In this document: positions 26,101 through 36,231 of the stretch, piece by piece | Layout of the letters: every line of letters starts with the position of its first letter | Numbering within the stretch: the stretch's first letter is position 1 | NCBI GenBank assembly: GCA_023238725.1 | Contig: CM041553.1 | Coordinates: 14,939,001 to 15,003,000 of the forward strand | Length of the DNA: 64,000 nt | Direction: 5' to 3' | Origin: Scortum barcoo | Lineage: Eukaryota; Chordata; Actinopteri; Centrarchiformes; Terapontidae | Position numbers and translations under genes: made by a program | Notes under the pieces: generated by a model | What the model was told of the DNA's origin: nothing | Databases searched by the model: none | The model's input: the letters and a program-made list of their open reading frames with translations, nothing else

Positions 26101-26587
26101 GAAAACATAACAGCTTAACGAACAGTAATCATACATTTCCTTTGCTTTATTTAACTGAAGCTCCATAACTCCAAGATGCCGGATGCTTTATAATTTCGTG
26201 CAGGTCTTTTAAGTCTCTGATGAGGCATTTGTTCCTCTTTATCTAAGTAGACATATGCCAACGTGATGTGCCGTTTGGAGCTGTTTCGTCTGCTGGTCCA
26301 CCCCTCATCGGTGCTTTTCTTGTCTTCCTCCGTTAGGACACGACGGCGACTCTTGCCTGCGTTCATCCGATTGCTCCGAGGGGTACTGCTGCGCCCGCCA
26401 TTTCTGGACCAAAATCTGCAAACCCGTCCTGAGGCAGGGAGAGGTGTGCACCAAGCAGAGGAAGAAAGGCTCTCATGGCTTGGAAATCTTCCAGCGCTGT
26501 GACTGTGCCAAGGGCCTTTCCTGCAAGGTGTGGAAAGACGCCACCTCCTCGTCCAAGTCCAGGCTCCACATGTGCCAGAAGATCTGA
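15314..26587 (+). CDS. dkk2: Dickkopf-2, secreted Wnt antagonist (complete, 4 coding exons)
   Basis: The coding sequence joins 15314-15517, 24134-24284, 24860-24991 and 26337-26587 (738 nt, 245 aa; human DKK2 is 259 aa). Every junction is GT-AG and every phase matches. Seen: a hydrophobic signal peptide (about residues 1-25), a sequon NGS at residue 50, a first cysteine-rich domain with ten cysteines (C72-C121) containing the basic run RRKKKRCHR, a variable linker (about 123-162), and a second ten-cysteine colipase-fold domain (C169-C242) ending MCQKI. Family knowledge: Dickkopfs are secreted and bind LRP5/6 (with Kremen) through the second domain, damping or modulating Wnt/beta-catenin signalling. 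The assignment to dkk2 rather than dkk1/4 rests on near-identity of the second domain to human DKK2 as I remember it and on linkage to aimp1. Introns are about 8.6, 0.58 and 1.35 kb. Nothing is broken or missing. Confidence 0.96.
17037..17127. repeat. (TA)n/(GT)n compound microsatellite in dkk2 intron 1
   Basis: About 60 nt of nearly pure TA with one CA interruption, flanked by a GT-rich run. Such TA runs are prone to cruciform extrusion and length polymorphism. Confidence 0.97.
17950..20320. promoter_or_regulatory. Candidate regulatory block in dkk2 intron 1
   Basis: By eye this block is richer in G+C and CpG than the AT-rich flanks (for example AGTCGCGGCGCTTTACC near 19757 and TACGCGCCCGATCTCTGAAG near 19287). 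It is free of recognised repeats and has no coherent reading frame. Large first introns of developmental signalling genes often hold conserved enhancers. That role is inferred, not shown. Confidence 0.25.
20660..21200. mobile_element. Decayed percomorph interspersed repeat in dkk2 intron 1
   Basis: Landmarks include AAGCTAGAGCCAGGTGGCGA, TGTTTAATTTGTACACAAAA, AATTAATTAGTGAGCTTTAG, CTAGCTGTTTCCTCCTGCTT, CCAGCCATCATGCTAAGTTT and GAAAGTGGTGTCAATTTTCT. They occur in the order I know from a very common percomorph repeat (the type with CTAGCCTGGCTCTGTCC). The copy is diverged, and several kinds of non-autonomous element could explain it. Confidence 0.55.
24134..24284 (+). CDS. dkk2: dkk2 coding exon 2 (first cysteine-rich domain)
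   Basis: The acceptor TCCCCAG precedes 24134 and the donor GTACGT follows 24284. It is 50 codons plus one base, in phase 0 to 1. The peptide begins VYPCSSDKEC and carries the Dickkopf N-domain cysteines, including the CRRKKKRCHRDAMCCP core that is nearly invariant in Dkk1/2/4. The tenth cysteine of the domain is supplied by the next exon (YICVP), and the junction codon TAT is split between the two exons. Confidence 0.95.
24860..24991 (+). CDS. dkk2: dkk2 coding exon 3 (inter-domain linker)
   Basis: The acceptor TGCCTGCAG is immediately upstream and the donor AG|GTGAGA is at the end; phase 1 to 1. It begins by completing the first cysteine-rich domain (ICVPISES) and then encodes a hydrophilic linker rich in His, Lys and Asn, including LSPHISALDE, which resembles the LTPHIPALD segment of human DKK2. 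It is somewhat shorter than the human linker, which explains part of the 14-residue difference in total length. Confidence 0.93.
26337..26587 (+). CDS. dkk2: dkk2 coding exon 4 (second cysteine-rich, LRP6-binding domain)
   Basis: The acceptor is a pyrimidine-rich tract ending CGTTAG; phase 1. It encodes about 83 residues ending MCQKI and a TGA stop at 26585-26587. Ten cysteines are present in the colipase-like pattern, with the conserved CCARHFWTKICKPVL and GLEIFQRCDC segments. In the family this domain alone is enough to bind LRP5/6. A long antisense reading frame over this exon (26151-26729) is a composition shadow, not a gene. Confidence 0.96.
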
Positions 26588-28049
26588 AGCGGAGGCAGCT
26601 GCTGTCGGCGTAGAGGCCTCTGTCTCCATCTGCCAGGAGGGAAAGTTTTTTAAAGGATGGGTTGTGGCTGCATTGAAAGGAGAAAAAGACAGAGACAAAC
26701 AAGAGACAGAAAGGACTGTGTGGGTTCAAGCTCGGCTATATTCGGCAAGTGGAGAGCAAATGGGATCGATTTAATGTGTTTGCTGTGAGTGGCCCACCCC
26801 CGCACCCGCATACAAACACGCACCCTCACACATGCAAGCACACACACACCTCATGGGTTTGTGAGATCAGTGGGCTCATGGTGTGCTTGCTCACGAACAC
26901 AACAAACTTTAAACATGTTCTCATGACATTCAGGGAGCCACAAAGTTAGCCACTAGATGCTGTCATAGGTGTGGACCTTTTTCTAGATGGAGGCAACCAA
27001 CTCACTCCTTCATCAAGCTTCGACTTATCATAATAAGACAGATAGACTATTTACACACAAGCCATATTATTACTATGCAGTAGATTCTTTATTAAACTCC
27101 AAAATCAAAGATCAGAAGTGTAATATCCTGTGTTTCATTACTGGATCTGAACTTTTTCCACAATGTGTTGTCTGTTATGTCACATTTCAATATTTGACTC
27201 TTTGTGTTGTTTGCTTAAAGTCTTGAAGCATCCAGCTGTTACTATGCAAGGCATTTACAACCAGTAACAATGTCCAGACCTGCCAAATACCAGTCATATC
27301 ATATGAGGAACAATTTGCATACACTGTTTACTCCAGAGGTTGTCTTGTGCACTGTAACAGCAGCCTGAGACTTCAGTGCAGCACATAATACTCTTAAACC
27401 AAAGAATGAAACATCAGAGTGATGAGTTTCATCTGGGACTCCTCTGCCGATTTTTAGCCACAAGAAGGGAGATAAAGTATTGTGTCCGTTGTGGAGCCCT
27501 CGTTTGATCTGTCAAATGCAGCTGCAGTCCATTGTGATACAACTGTGCGGGTTAAAACAGTTTGCGCTGAGGTAGCGCTCTGCTGCAGACTTAGTGGTTC
27601 CGATACCAGACCGAGAATGGTTCTGCTTTTCCAATCACATGAACAGGATTCAAGGATATGATGGAAGTGCAATTTTTTCCGTTTACAAAGCCAGTAGTAA
27701 GGGAGACGTGAGAAGATTGATTAGAGTTACAAAAAAACGCTCCATGAACCTGATGTTTTCAACAAGAATTGCAGTTTGAAGCAACGTTTTGTTGATAGCA
27801 CAGAGCCCTGTTTATTTCTCTGTTTTGCAAAATATGACTGCGTATTTTCTTCTCCTGAAATGTAGTGCAGTTTTGTTGTGCTGGAGGTGAAGCAATGCTT
27901 TAATTTTTCCCAGTACACCTTCTTCAAACAACCACTTGTTGCCTACATAGTCAATATAATATGACATTTGCCTCTTTTTGCTTTAATGTCTTTAGAGCAT
28001 CAACTACACATATTTTGTAACCATTTAAAATATCAATAAGCTCTTATAT

Positions 28050-28108
28050 TGTAAATAGATTGGAAACAATGAAAATGTATTTAAGAATCAATGTATATCA
28101 TGTACATA
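28050..28108 (+). promoter_or_regulatory. dkk2: Paired Pumilio response elements in dkk2 3' UTR
   Basis: Two exact matches to TGTANATA lie 51 nt apart (28050-28057 and 28101-28108), with a near match TGTATATC at 28092. PUF-family proteins bind this octamer and usually repress or destabilise messages. The match is exact, but function is inferred. Confidence 0.4.
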
Positions 28109-28448
28109 TAAAAATATGAATCTTAAACATTACAGCAAAAATGATCTAGGTGAGAAGAGTAATGAGGGATGAAATAGGACGAGCACGGTTGGATAGATTC
28201 AAAATAACATAGTTGAAGTGATAAAAGCCGTGTGTTTAGGGAAAGGGGAAAGGCATAGATAGCTTTGACTGATATTACTGGACTGGATGCATCAAAAGGG
28301 CAATTCTAAAACAGAGAGACAAGCACGTTAATTTCCAAAATAGTTTGTGTAAATGGTGTGTAAATGGTGTCAAGATTTATATCCCACTAAATATTGTTTG
28401 TGTTAATACTTTGCATTGATTTGTTTTGTGTATTTACAATGATGAATG

Positions 28449-28454
28449 AATAAA
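28449..28454 (+). terminator. dkk2: dkk2 poly(A) signal AATAAA
   Basis: This is a canonical hexamer in the sequence GATGAATGAATAAAAG. It is the first such hexamer on the + strand after the dkk2 stop and is followed by T/G-rich sequence, so cleavage around 28470 is likely. Confidence 0.6.
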
Positions 28455-28639
28455 AGAATGTATTTTGTATCACTGGCTACACAGGACTGGTTATTACTTG
28501 TATTGCTTGTCATATTATTTTGAGTCTTTATAATGTAGGAGGTAAAACTAAAGTACAGTAAGCTGTAAATTCACTAAATATGAAGACAGAACCACAAATT
28601 TAGTAGTAGCCAATTCATTTGTTTCTTTGAATAGTGTAA

Positions 28640-29058
28640 ACATTAAAGCCCCTAGAAACTTGGTTTAAGGTGCTCTGTGAAGTTTCCTTGTAAACATACA
28701 AAGTAATATTTATATTTACTAAAATGGATTGTTTGTGTCCTTGAGGACAAATGTGTTGAGTGCATTTCTTTTCTCATAGAACATTTGAAAACCTGATTTT
28801 TTGAACAATTGTTTACATCCATACATTTGTTTGCTAGCTACTTTTGTGCCTTCTAATGTTTTTTTGGAGTATTTTTGGCTGTGTCTTTCTGATACTTGGA
28901 GATCGGTGAAATAATGGGAAACCATTGGCAGGAATGTGTATTTGCGTCATTGCATGATTGCACAAGGCAAAAAAATAAAACAAAATAGGGACCCATGTAT
29001 GAATATAATGCTCCATAGTGCTACCAGTGGTCAAAAACTCCACAGTGTACATTTAAGT
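28640..29058 (+). mobile_element. Decayed percomorph interspersed repeat just past dkk2
   Basis: Landmarks are AAACATACAAAG, TGTGTCCTTGAGGACAAATG, TTCTGATACTTGGAGATC, GCTACCAGTGGTCAAAAACT and an end at CCACAGTGTACATTTAAG. They match, in order, a dispersed element familiar from percomorph genomes. The element starts less than 200 bp after the predicted dkk2 poly(A) site. Confidence 0.5.
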
Positions 29059-30200
29059 TTTTCTTGCTAACATCAAATATGCCTGACTAGAAGAATTGAG
29101 TTAAAGTTTGAAATACAAACATTATTATTATCAGATAGTTAATGCTCTTGAAGCTTTTAAAACTCAGTTGGTCTGCCTCTTGAGAACTATGGGCTGATCG
29201 TATTTTATTGACAATTGCTCGCAACATAAACAACCCTAAAAGTTTGATTCAAAGTTGCCTTGATCAATGAAAGCACATCACTTTCTCCCAGCTGCATTCA
29301 CATCAATGCAGTAAGAAGACCACAGGCCACAAAAAAATGCAACTTTGCCTGGAATTTTTGTATTCATGTAGGACCTATAAAAAATATTAATATAGCTGAA
29401 CTTTATGACAGTGACTATAATGACTACACCTCCAAGATAATGACAATGAATTCATACCATAAATGATACAAACGGAATTGTTTTAAACTAAAACCATGGC
29501 CATAAGTAATTCACAGTGCAGTTTATAGAGCCCTAGTAAGTGAAAATACTAGTGAGATTTTATGTTACCATGTCAACTGACCATATAATCAAAGCTGAAA
29601 TAATAAAAAGTATTTAAAAAATTTTTGGGGACAGACTGATTCAGAAAATCCTGAAACAGTTTAAGGGTCACTAAAACCACCAACCGACTGTGTCTGTGTT
29701 TGAGATTTTTTTTCATGAGTACAAATAAGACTTCATAAGAGCCATTATTGACTGATGCTTTGCAGATGTGATCTATAGACAATATGCTTTGATTCACTCT
29801 TCTTACAGTAAAAATGTGGAGGATGTGTTTGGTTAGGTAGTGACCACTTTCACTGTTTCATCTTGTATGTAGAATATGATTAAATAGAAATTTGTGAAAT
29901 CCTTAATGACATCTTTGAATGCTATCACTGTCCTCACCACTTCAGACGATGTGCTGAGAGCACTTTTGAGAGGCCACTTTGTAAACAAAAGTCACAATTT
30001 TAAGAACATTATTGCAGAACTTCACTGGGCCCTGTTTTGACTGTTCCCAGGAGAGTGACATATTTTTTCCATCATCTCTAACAGGAGACGTACAATTTGC
30101 AGAAAACATCAAATGCAGCAGCATCGTTGTGGGGCTGCTATTGTTCTCCTCAGTATGCCTCATTATGTTCAAAAAAGTTTTTAGTCATCGGCCAGGGGAG

Positions 30201-30216
30201 TTTTTTTTTTTTTTTT
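30201..30216. repeat. Poly(T) run, 16 nt
   Basis: Homopolymer in intergenic DNA. Confidence 0.95.
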
Positions 30217-32089
30217 CATATTCAAGCTTAACTTTTCATGCCCCTTTGCTGCAAATGGCAAAAATGTTAAATAAGATTAAAGCCATTGAAAACTGTCTTA
30301 GCTGTAATGCCATGCCGCCACTTTGAGCCTTTAGTTCAGGTTGTTGTAAATGCAGTTTGAGCCAGATGTTAGATTTACATAGTCCTAGAAACTGCTACAG
30401 TGCTACAGTTTATCTACTACAATGTTAATTGTGATTTACAAGCACTGTGCGCTATATTTCCCAGCGTGACTGTCAGTATTCATTTGCATTACAGTGTAGC
30501 CAGCATGCCAAGAAAAGCTAAACTTATTGCTATCTGTAAGTAGAAATTCCTTGGCTTACTGTATGCATCTGTAGCTTCTATGAAATGACCAGAGCACATA
30601 TTATATATTTTTTTGTATAAAGAGTCTTGCTGTAAAATAGCTGCTGGGTTTGATTTGTTGTCTCTCTGTAAATTCAGTTTTTCCTTCAGTCATTAGCTTA
30701 TTTTACAGACTATGTGGAAAAGTCTGGGAGTGACCCCTTATGTTAATGTGTTCACCAGATGTTCAATATTTGTATTTTAAGAAAGGTGTGGAAAAAGGTA
30801 TACCCATTTACATCATCACCCTCTTCCTCTGTTTCCTTTTTGTCTTCTTGTAATAACAATAGAAGCCATGTCATCCAAAAGGAAAAAAAAAGAGACTCTC
30901 TACTATATACACTCAGCTTTGGTGGATACTTTAATACCTTTTTTCAATTTAAGGTGGTGAGAGACACAATAAATCATTTTCTCACATTCCTTGATGGTAA
31001 AAAAAGCAGAAACCTGAAATAATTATTTAGCACCGAACTCTGCACTTTACAAGATTGTGTTTCCAACCCAGCTAGTGTCCAGTTAGGTTTTTTTTAACAT
31101 GTGCTTCTGATTGAAAGTAATGACTCTACCCTACCTTTGTTTGGATAAGGTTTCTATTTGCTGAAATATTGGATGCCTTTTTATCTCCACAGACACTGGA
31201 AAGGGTACATTAAGGGTGACTGGAGACTTCAGGTCTCCATGGAAAGAAGAGGTAGATACAGACAAGAAAGTGCTTTTCTCCAGCTCCAGGCCACCCACAG
31301 GCTCTGGAGTCTCCACCAAAAACCTGCTAATGAGAGAGTGACTGTCACTGGCTCTGCACTTTCCAGCGTGTGTCAGCAGAAAATACAAATGAAGGAGTTC
31401 ACACAGACAGGTTTGACTGCCCGTGAAGTTGCCAGCTAAATAAATATGCTAAATGATTCAGTGGAAAGCTTTGATTTTGTGCCCGTGTTGGCACGGTGTA
31501 AATCATAAATGTAATTTGGGTTTGCATGGCTCATATCATTCACTGTGGCAGAGAGGGAAAGTCTCCTAGAGCGAGCAGGCCTCATGACATTATCACATGG
31601 ACTCCTGCATCTGCTGTGTGACGTCTTGGGTCAAACTCACACTTATTGTAAGCAAATAAAAATGATGATGGCATCAGTTCTATGATGATCACAACACAAA
31701 CATGGCTTTCAATTTTTCATGTTTCTATCAGTCTGTTTGTCTTCATTCATAAAGCAAACAAATCCTCATCCCAAGCACAGCCAGGCCAATAGAAACTCCT
31801 GAGGAAAACTACTTAAACATATGAAGAAGTTTGGGTTGACCACAGGGAACATGTGGTTGGATGCCTGGAGACATTTTACCCCTCGGTCACAGGGTCTGTT
31901 GGTCATTCTCAGATTTTTCTTCAGCCATCATGGGACCCAAAGTTCAGGAATGTACAATTGCCCTGTGATTATGAGCAGATTACAGCAGTAATATTGTTCT
32001 GCAGGAAGTGGTGGAAGACACATAATATGTAGAGCAATTCACACAATGATCTCTCGTTAGTTTACATTTGACTACATTAGTGTGGGAAG

Positions 32090-32170
32090 AGTAAAAAAAA
32101 ACAGCACAACAATATAAAAATGATTAATTAGAAGTAAAAGTTAAAAAAAGATAAAAAAAGTAAAAACTTA
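32090..32170. repeat. A-rich low-complexity tract
   Basis: Several A runs of 7-9 nt joined by short spacers (AAAAAAAGAT, AAAAAAAGTA). Confidence 0.9.
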
Positions 32171-32346
32171 AGCGTACAAAAATATTAAAAGCAAAATGTA
32201 CAAAAAGAAGGCTGTGTTATATCAGTTTTATTAATGACATCATTATTTTATGCATCAGTGTGTTAGTAGTATTTTATTGTTCTTGCTGGTTGAGGTGTTT
32301 TGACTGTTTTATTCTTTAGGTATTAGTTTTGATTGGTGGTGTAGTC

Positions 32347-32650
32347 CAGTGATTTCCAAACTGCTGGTCAGGCTTCCACAAGGCCTCCAGATACATCTGG
32401 GGGGGTCTTGGGGTGATTAATGGGGTAGGAAAGAGGAAAAAACAAAGTTCTGCTGCAGATATGTGTAATTGTATTTTGGACCTTCCTCTAATATTTGCTT
32501 TTTGGCAAAACCATTTTATCTCTTGGGCCTAAAATTTTATTTAAATGAAACCATCTGAGAACTCTTAAGGGGAGATCACTAACTCATCTGAAATGTGACA
32601 ACTGCCTGCAGGTGGACAGGCTTCTCTTGAAAGTTTATCATGTTTTACAA
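32347..32650 (+). mobile_element. hAT-like (Charlie-type) non-autonomous element fragment
   Basis: The left end CCAGTGATTTCCAAACTGCT resembles the CAGTGGTTCCCAAACTGG terminal repeat of hAT/Charlie elements. It is followed by GGGGGGGTCTTGGGGTGATT and AATGGGGTAGGAAAGAGGAA, as in the common fish element of this kind. The right end is not clear. No transposase remains. Confidence 0.55.
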
Positions 32651-33404
32651 GCTTATCGCATCTTGTAAGTATAAAGCAGCATTAACTATGAATACTCAAA
32701 GGAAAAACATGTTAGCATAAAAGTGAAATTAAATGGCATGGAGTGAGGGCTCTATTAAAATGGAAATAGTTTAGTTCGACTGAAATCTTGAGTAAAAACA
32801 CATCCACTCGTGTTACTTTCCTTGAAGCCACTTTTGGTTGCAAGCATACATTTACTGAGTGCTATTATAGATAGAATCATAGAATCCAAAACTATATCAG
32901 ATATAGAAAAGTGTCTTGGCCTGGAGGATTCTTGTTGTGTGCTTATCATCTCTATCTAAATCTGTAGTCTGCTCTGAGTCTGCAATCATTGCAACTGGCA
33001 AAGTCTTGGTTTTATCATTGCAGCAAAGTTCACGGTTATTATTTTCCATGACCTCTCTTTGCAGCAGTACATGGTCCAAGAAAAGAACCACTTTTACATC
33101 AGAGGTTATCCAAATAAATGAAGCCTCTCTGCCAACTCTCAATCCCTGGACCCCTGCCTGGTCAACCACTGCTTTTTGTCAGTTCTCAGTATCTCTGCTC
33201 CCCTGTTATTAAACAGTTGCATTAGTCCTTAATAGAAATACCACAGTGTGTAACAGCAATCCAAAAACAGTGAGAGGCTCTGCACTAAGTGCCATATAAA
33301 GGAATTGTGTCATGTCACGACAAACTAAGTGTGATTGATAAGCAAGTCATGTCTTATCATCCAAAAAATTGTGCTGTGCCCCCCAACTCCAACACTCAAT
33401 TTAT

Positions 33405-33672
33405 ATTTCCATCCATCCATCTTCTAAACCTGCTTATCCTGAGCACACACAGGGTCGCAGCGGGTGCTGGAGCCTGTCCCAGCTATCTTTGGCTTAGGCG
33501 AGAGGCGGGGTACACCCTGGACTGGACGCCAGTCAGTCGCGCAGGGCTGACATTGAGAAGGACAGACAACCACTCACACTCACACATCCACACCTATGGT
33601 GGGCGAGTACCTAGAGATGAACCCATGCAGGCACAGGGAGAACATGCAAACTCCACACAGAAGGGCCCGTGT
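33405..33672 (+). mobile_element. Dispersed teleost repeat (ATCC-start, GGGTCGC family)
   Basis: It begins with CCATCCATCCATCTTCTAAA and proceeds through CTTATCC, GGGTCGCAGCGGGTGCTGG, AGGCGGGGTACACCCTGGAC and GGGAGAACATGCAAACTCC. I recognise this as an extremely abundant fish repeat found in introns and intergenic DNA. The middle is shared, inverted, with the SINE tail at 58.7 kb. I cannot state its formal family name with certainty. Confidence 0.75.
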
Positions 33673-36194
33673 TTATTTATTAATTTATGTGCCTTTAAAA
33701 TACTCCCAATTCCCAATTCACAATATGATTTCTTTTCTCTCCCTGTTAATCAGCATCTTAATTTCTATATTTTTCGTGAGTGAACTGGTTCATTACACCC
33801 TGCAGCACGAAATCTGGTTTGTTCCATCTATGAGTCACGAGCAAAAGCAGATGATGGTGCTGGGATGCTTTTCACTGTGGGCTCGTTTTCAAAGTCAGGT
33901 CACATGTCAGGTCAGGTCACATGTTCCCCTCACTTCACTCCCCCCTGCTGGGAGACCACTTCGGCAGAAGTGATCTAGAGAAGGACCTTAAATTAGCAAC
34001 TCAAATTTAGCCAGAACAATCCCCAGCGCAGTTCCTTCTGACTTTTTGGAAAATTCTGACCCATCGGCAGACATAACTATGACAAAGTAACAGAAATAGC
34101 CAATTTTCTTGCTGTTAGTCTTGTTTGCTTATGTAGGTCATGAAGAGGTACTGGAGACTTTTTCATAACCAGTTAAAACCCCAGAGAGCACTTTTTAAGA
34201 ACCTACAGCATGAAATGTTTATTTTGTGAAAACAAATTGCAGTTATCTCAGGTCGCTGTGCTTAAATAAGCTGTGCCCCCAAAACCCCAGGTTCACAGTG
34301 CGGTAGCTGCTTTGTGATACTGATTAATTGTAATTTAGTTTGGCAATATGCAGACACAAACTGATGCCATAAAAGTGAAGCTACACCCGCAGCATTTCTA
34401 CACTTTCCAACTGTTGACAAGAACATTTCAGCGAAACATGTCAAGAATTAAAATAGTCGTTGGATTCACTGAATTCACTACCTCCAAAGCGGTGTGCAAA
34501 GAAAACCCCTGTCATCTCCAATCACTTCCATGTTGTATTTCTCTGTATCTGAAGATGGTATGCAGCGGTGCCTGATTACATATGGGTGACAGTGGAACAG
34601 GAACAGCTGCTACAATGGCTACCGCTTTCATCTTGTTGCTTTTTGTCTTATATTTAGAGCAATTACATTGTCTGATGCAGACAGAATGATGTAAACATTT
34701 CGATGAAAAGAACTTTAAAGATCCCTCCAGACATGTTTAAGTCTTTAAGTAAGACATGTGTTTAAGTAAGACATAAAAATGCTCTGCTTTTAATAATAAT
34801 ATGTCTGATATGGTTTAGTAAAAAAAATAATTTTACTAAAGTACTTACACGTTCTTAGAAGAACATCTACTCCTCCATTAAAAAGTCCAGAATCTAAAAA
34901 TATGCTAATGTGTTTTGTTTTTAAAAGCTTGACTGCCAGATGTTTCCTACTTCCCTGAAAAGTATTTCCACATCACACTTGTGTAAGTTGTACATTGAAC
35001 CATAATTGGCCTCCCATCTAGTTGTGACATCAGAAATCATGCTCAAATTCAAGGTGAGAAACTTTCCTCCTTCAGCAGATGAACATGATTATTATTCATT
35101 ATTATTCATCATTTTTTGGCACTCCAACTGAGGCAACAACAGGCAAAACATATTTTGGAGTGGAGGGGGGGCTTTAAGCATCTGATCGCATAAACTGGTA
35201 ATAGCAGCTATCCCATAAAGGTGGAGTCGTGTTCGGTTCGATGCCAGTTAACGTCTCATCTGTGGGTTAATCTCCACCACTGTTCCATTGACGCAGGCTG
35301 TCTGTGTGCTCGACACATGTTCTCATAATTCTCCAGACTGTTCCCTATGACTTACCAAATAATTTTGGAATTTGGTCACGGACAATTTAACATCTTTGAA
35401 GCAGTGTTATTTGTCTCATGTTGTTTTGAAAACTTTCACATTAAAGTGCTAATTGCCGGACCTCTTTTATGACCAAAAATGCCGTCAAGTGGCATTCAAC
35501 TTCACATGACCCGGCTTTGTTGCAGTGTTTGTAATTTCTATTAACTAACTTCAAAGCCATTTTGCGTTATTTTATCTGCCACCTGTGTTTATTTGGGAGG
35601 ACATGAGTACCATTCAGTGTAAAGGGAGGGAAAAAGAGACAAGTTTTCCACCACTGGTAGGTTGAGATGCAACAAAAAAAGGAATGCCGGCTGACGTGCC
35701 AGACCTCAGACATTTCCTGTCTGTCCGTATTGTCTGTATTTATATTTATTGATATCTTTTTTTCATACTTGTGAAGTTTAGATTTTGTAAAACAACAGAG
35801 AAATGTTGAAGACAGTCCAGAGCAAGTGAACAAATCCGCGTGGCCGACTGCCAAAACTTTTGCCTGAATGCTTCTCCTGAGAAGTTTCAGATGGACCATT
35901 CATCTGGACATTAAGCAGGACATCCAAATAATCGACCCAACTGCTTCATGCTACAGCTATGAATCAGACAGCATGTGCTTAAACTATTTCTGTTTTCCGA
36001 GGCCTCACATCTGCATAACAGCCTGCTTATATGACCTCTGGTGGGTGATGTCTGTATAATGTATACATCCAAATATGTACTTAACCTCATGTATATTTAT
36101 ATCTGTAAAGTATTTATATATCAAAAGATCTCATCATGTGCTTACATTTTGTTAATCCCATAAAGGCCTACTATGGGGTGATGTAACATGATTA

Positions 36195-36231
36195 AGGACA
36201 TCCAAACAGGTGGCACCTGTTTGGATGTCCT
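36195..36231. repeat. Near-perfect palindrome, 18-bp arms, 1-nt spacer
   Basis: The left arm AGGACATCCAAACAGGTG (36195-36212) and the right arm CACCTGTTTGGATGTCCT (36214-36231) are exact reverse complements, separated by one G. Complementarity stops sharply outside the arms. The core reads AGGTGGCACCT. Confidence 0.97.

Larger units (their letters stand above)
26588..28475 (+). other. dkk2: dkk2 3' UTR (predicted)
   Basis: About 1.9 kb follows the stop codon. It includes a CA-rich patch (about 26797-26853), a long AU-rich distal half, and two exact Pumilio-type octamers (TGTAAATA at 28050 and TGTACATA at 28101). The first AATAAA after the stop is at 28449, which sets the proposed end. Dkk2 messages in other vertebrates also have long 3' UTRs, but this extent is inferred from the poly(A) signal alone. 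Confidence 0.6.

Noticed and set aside
26151..26729. 192-codon frame on the - strand
   Set aside because: It lies exactly antisense to dkk2 exon 4, whose coding sense is certain. It has no known domain.
33289..33783. 164-codon frame
   Set aside because: It is created by the dispersed repeat at 33.4-33.67 kb and is not a gene.
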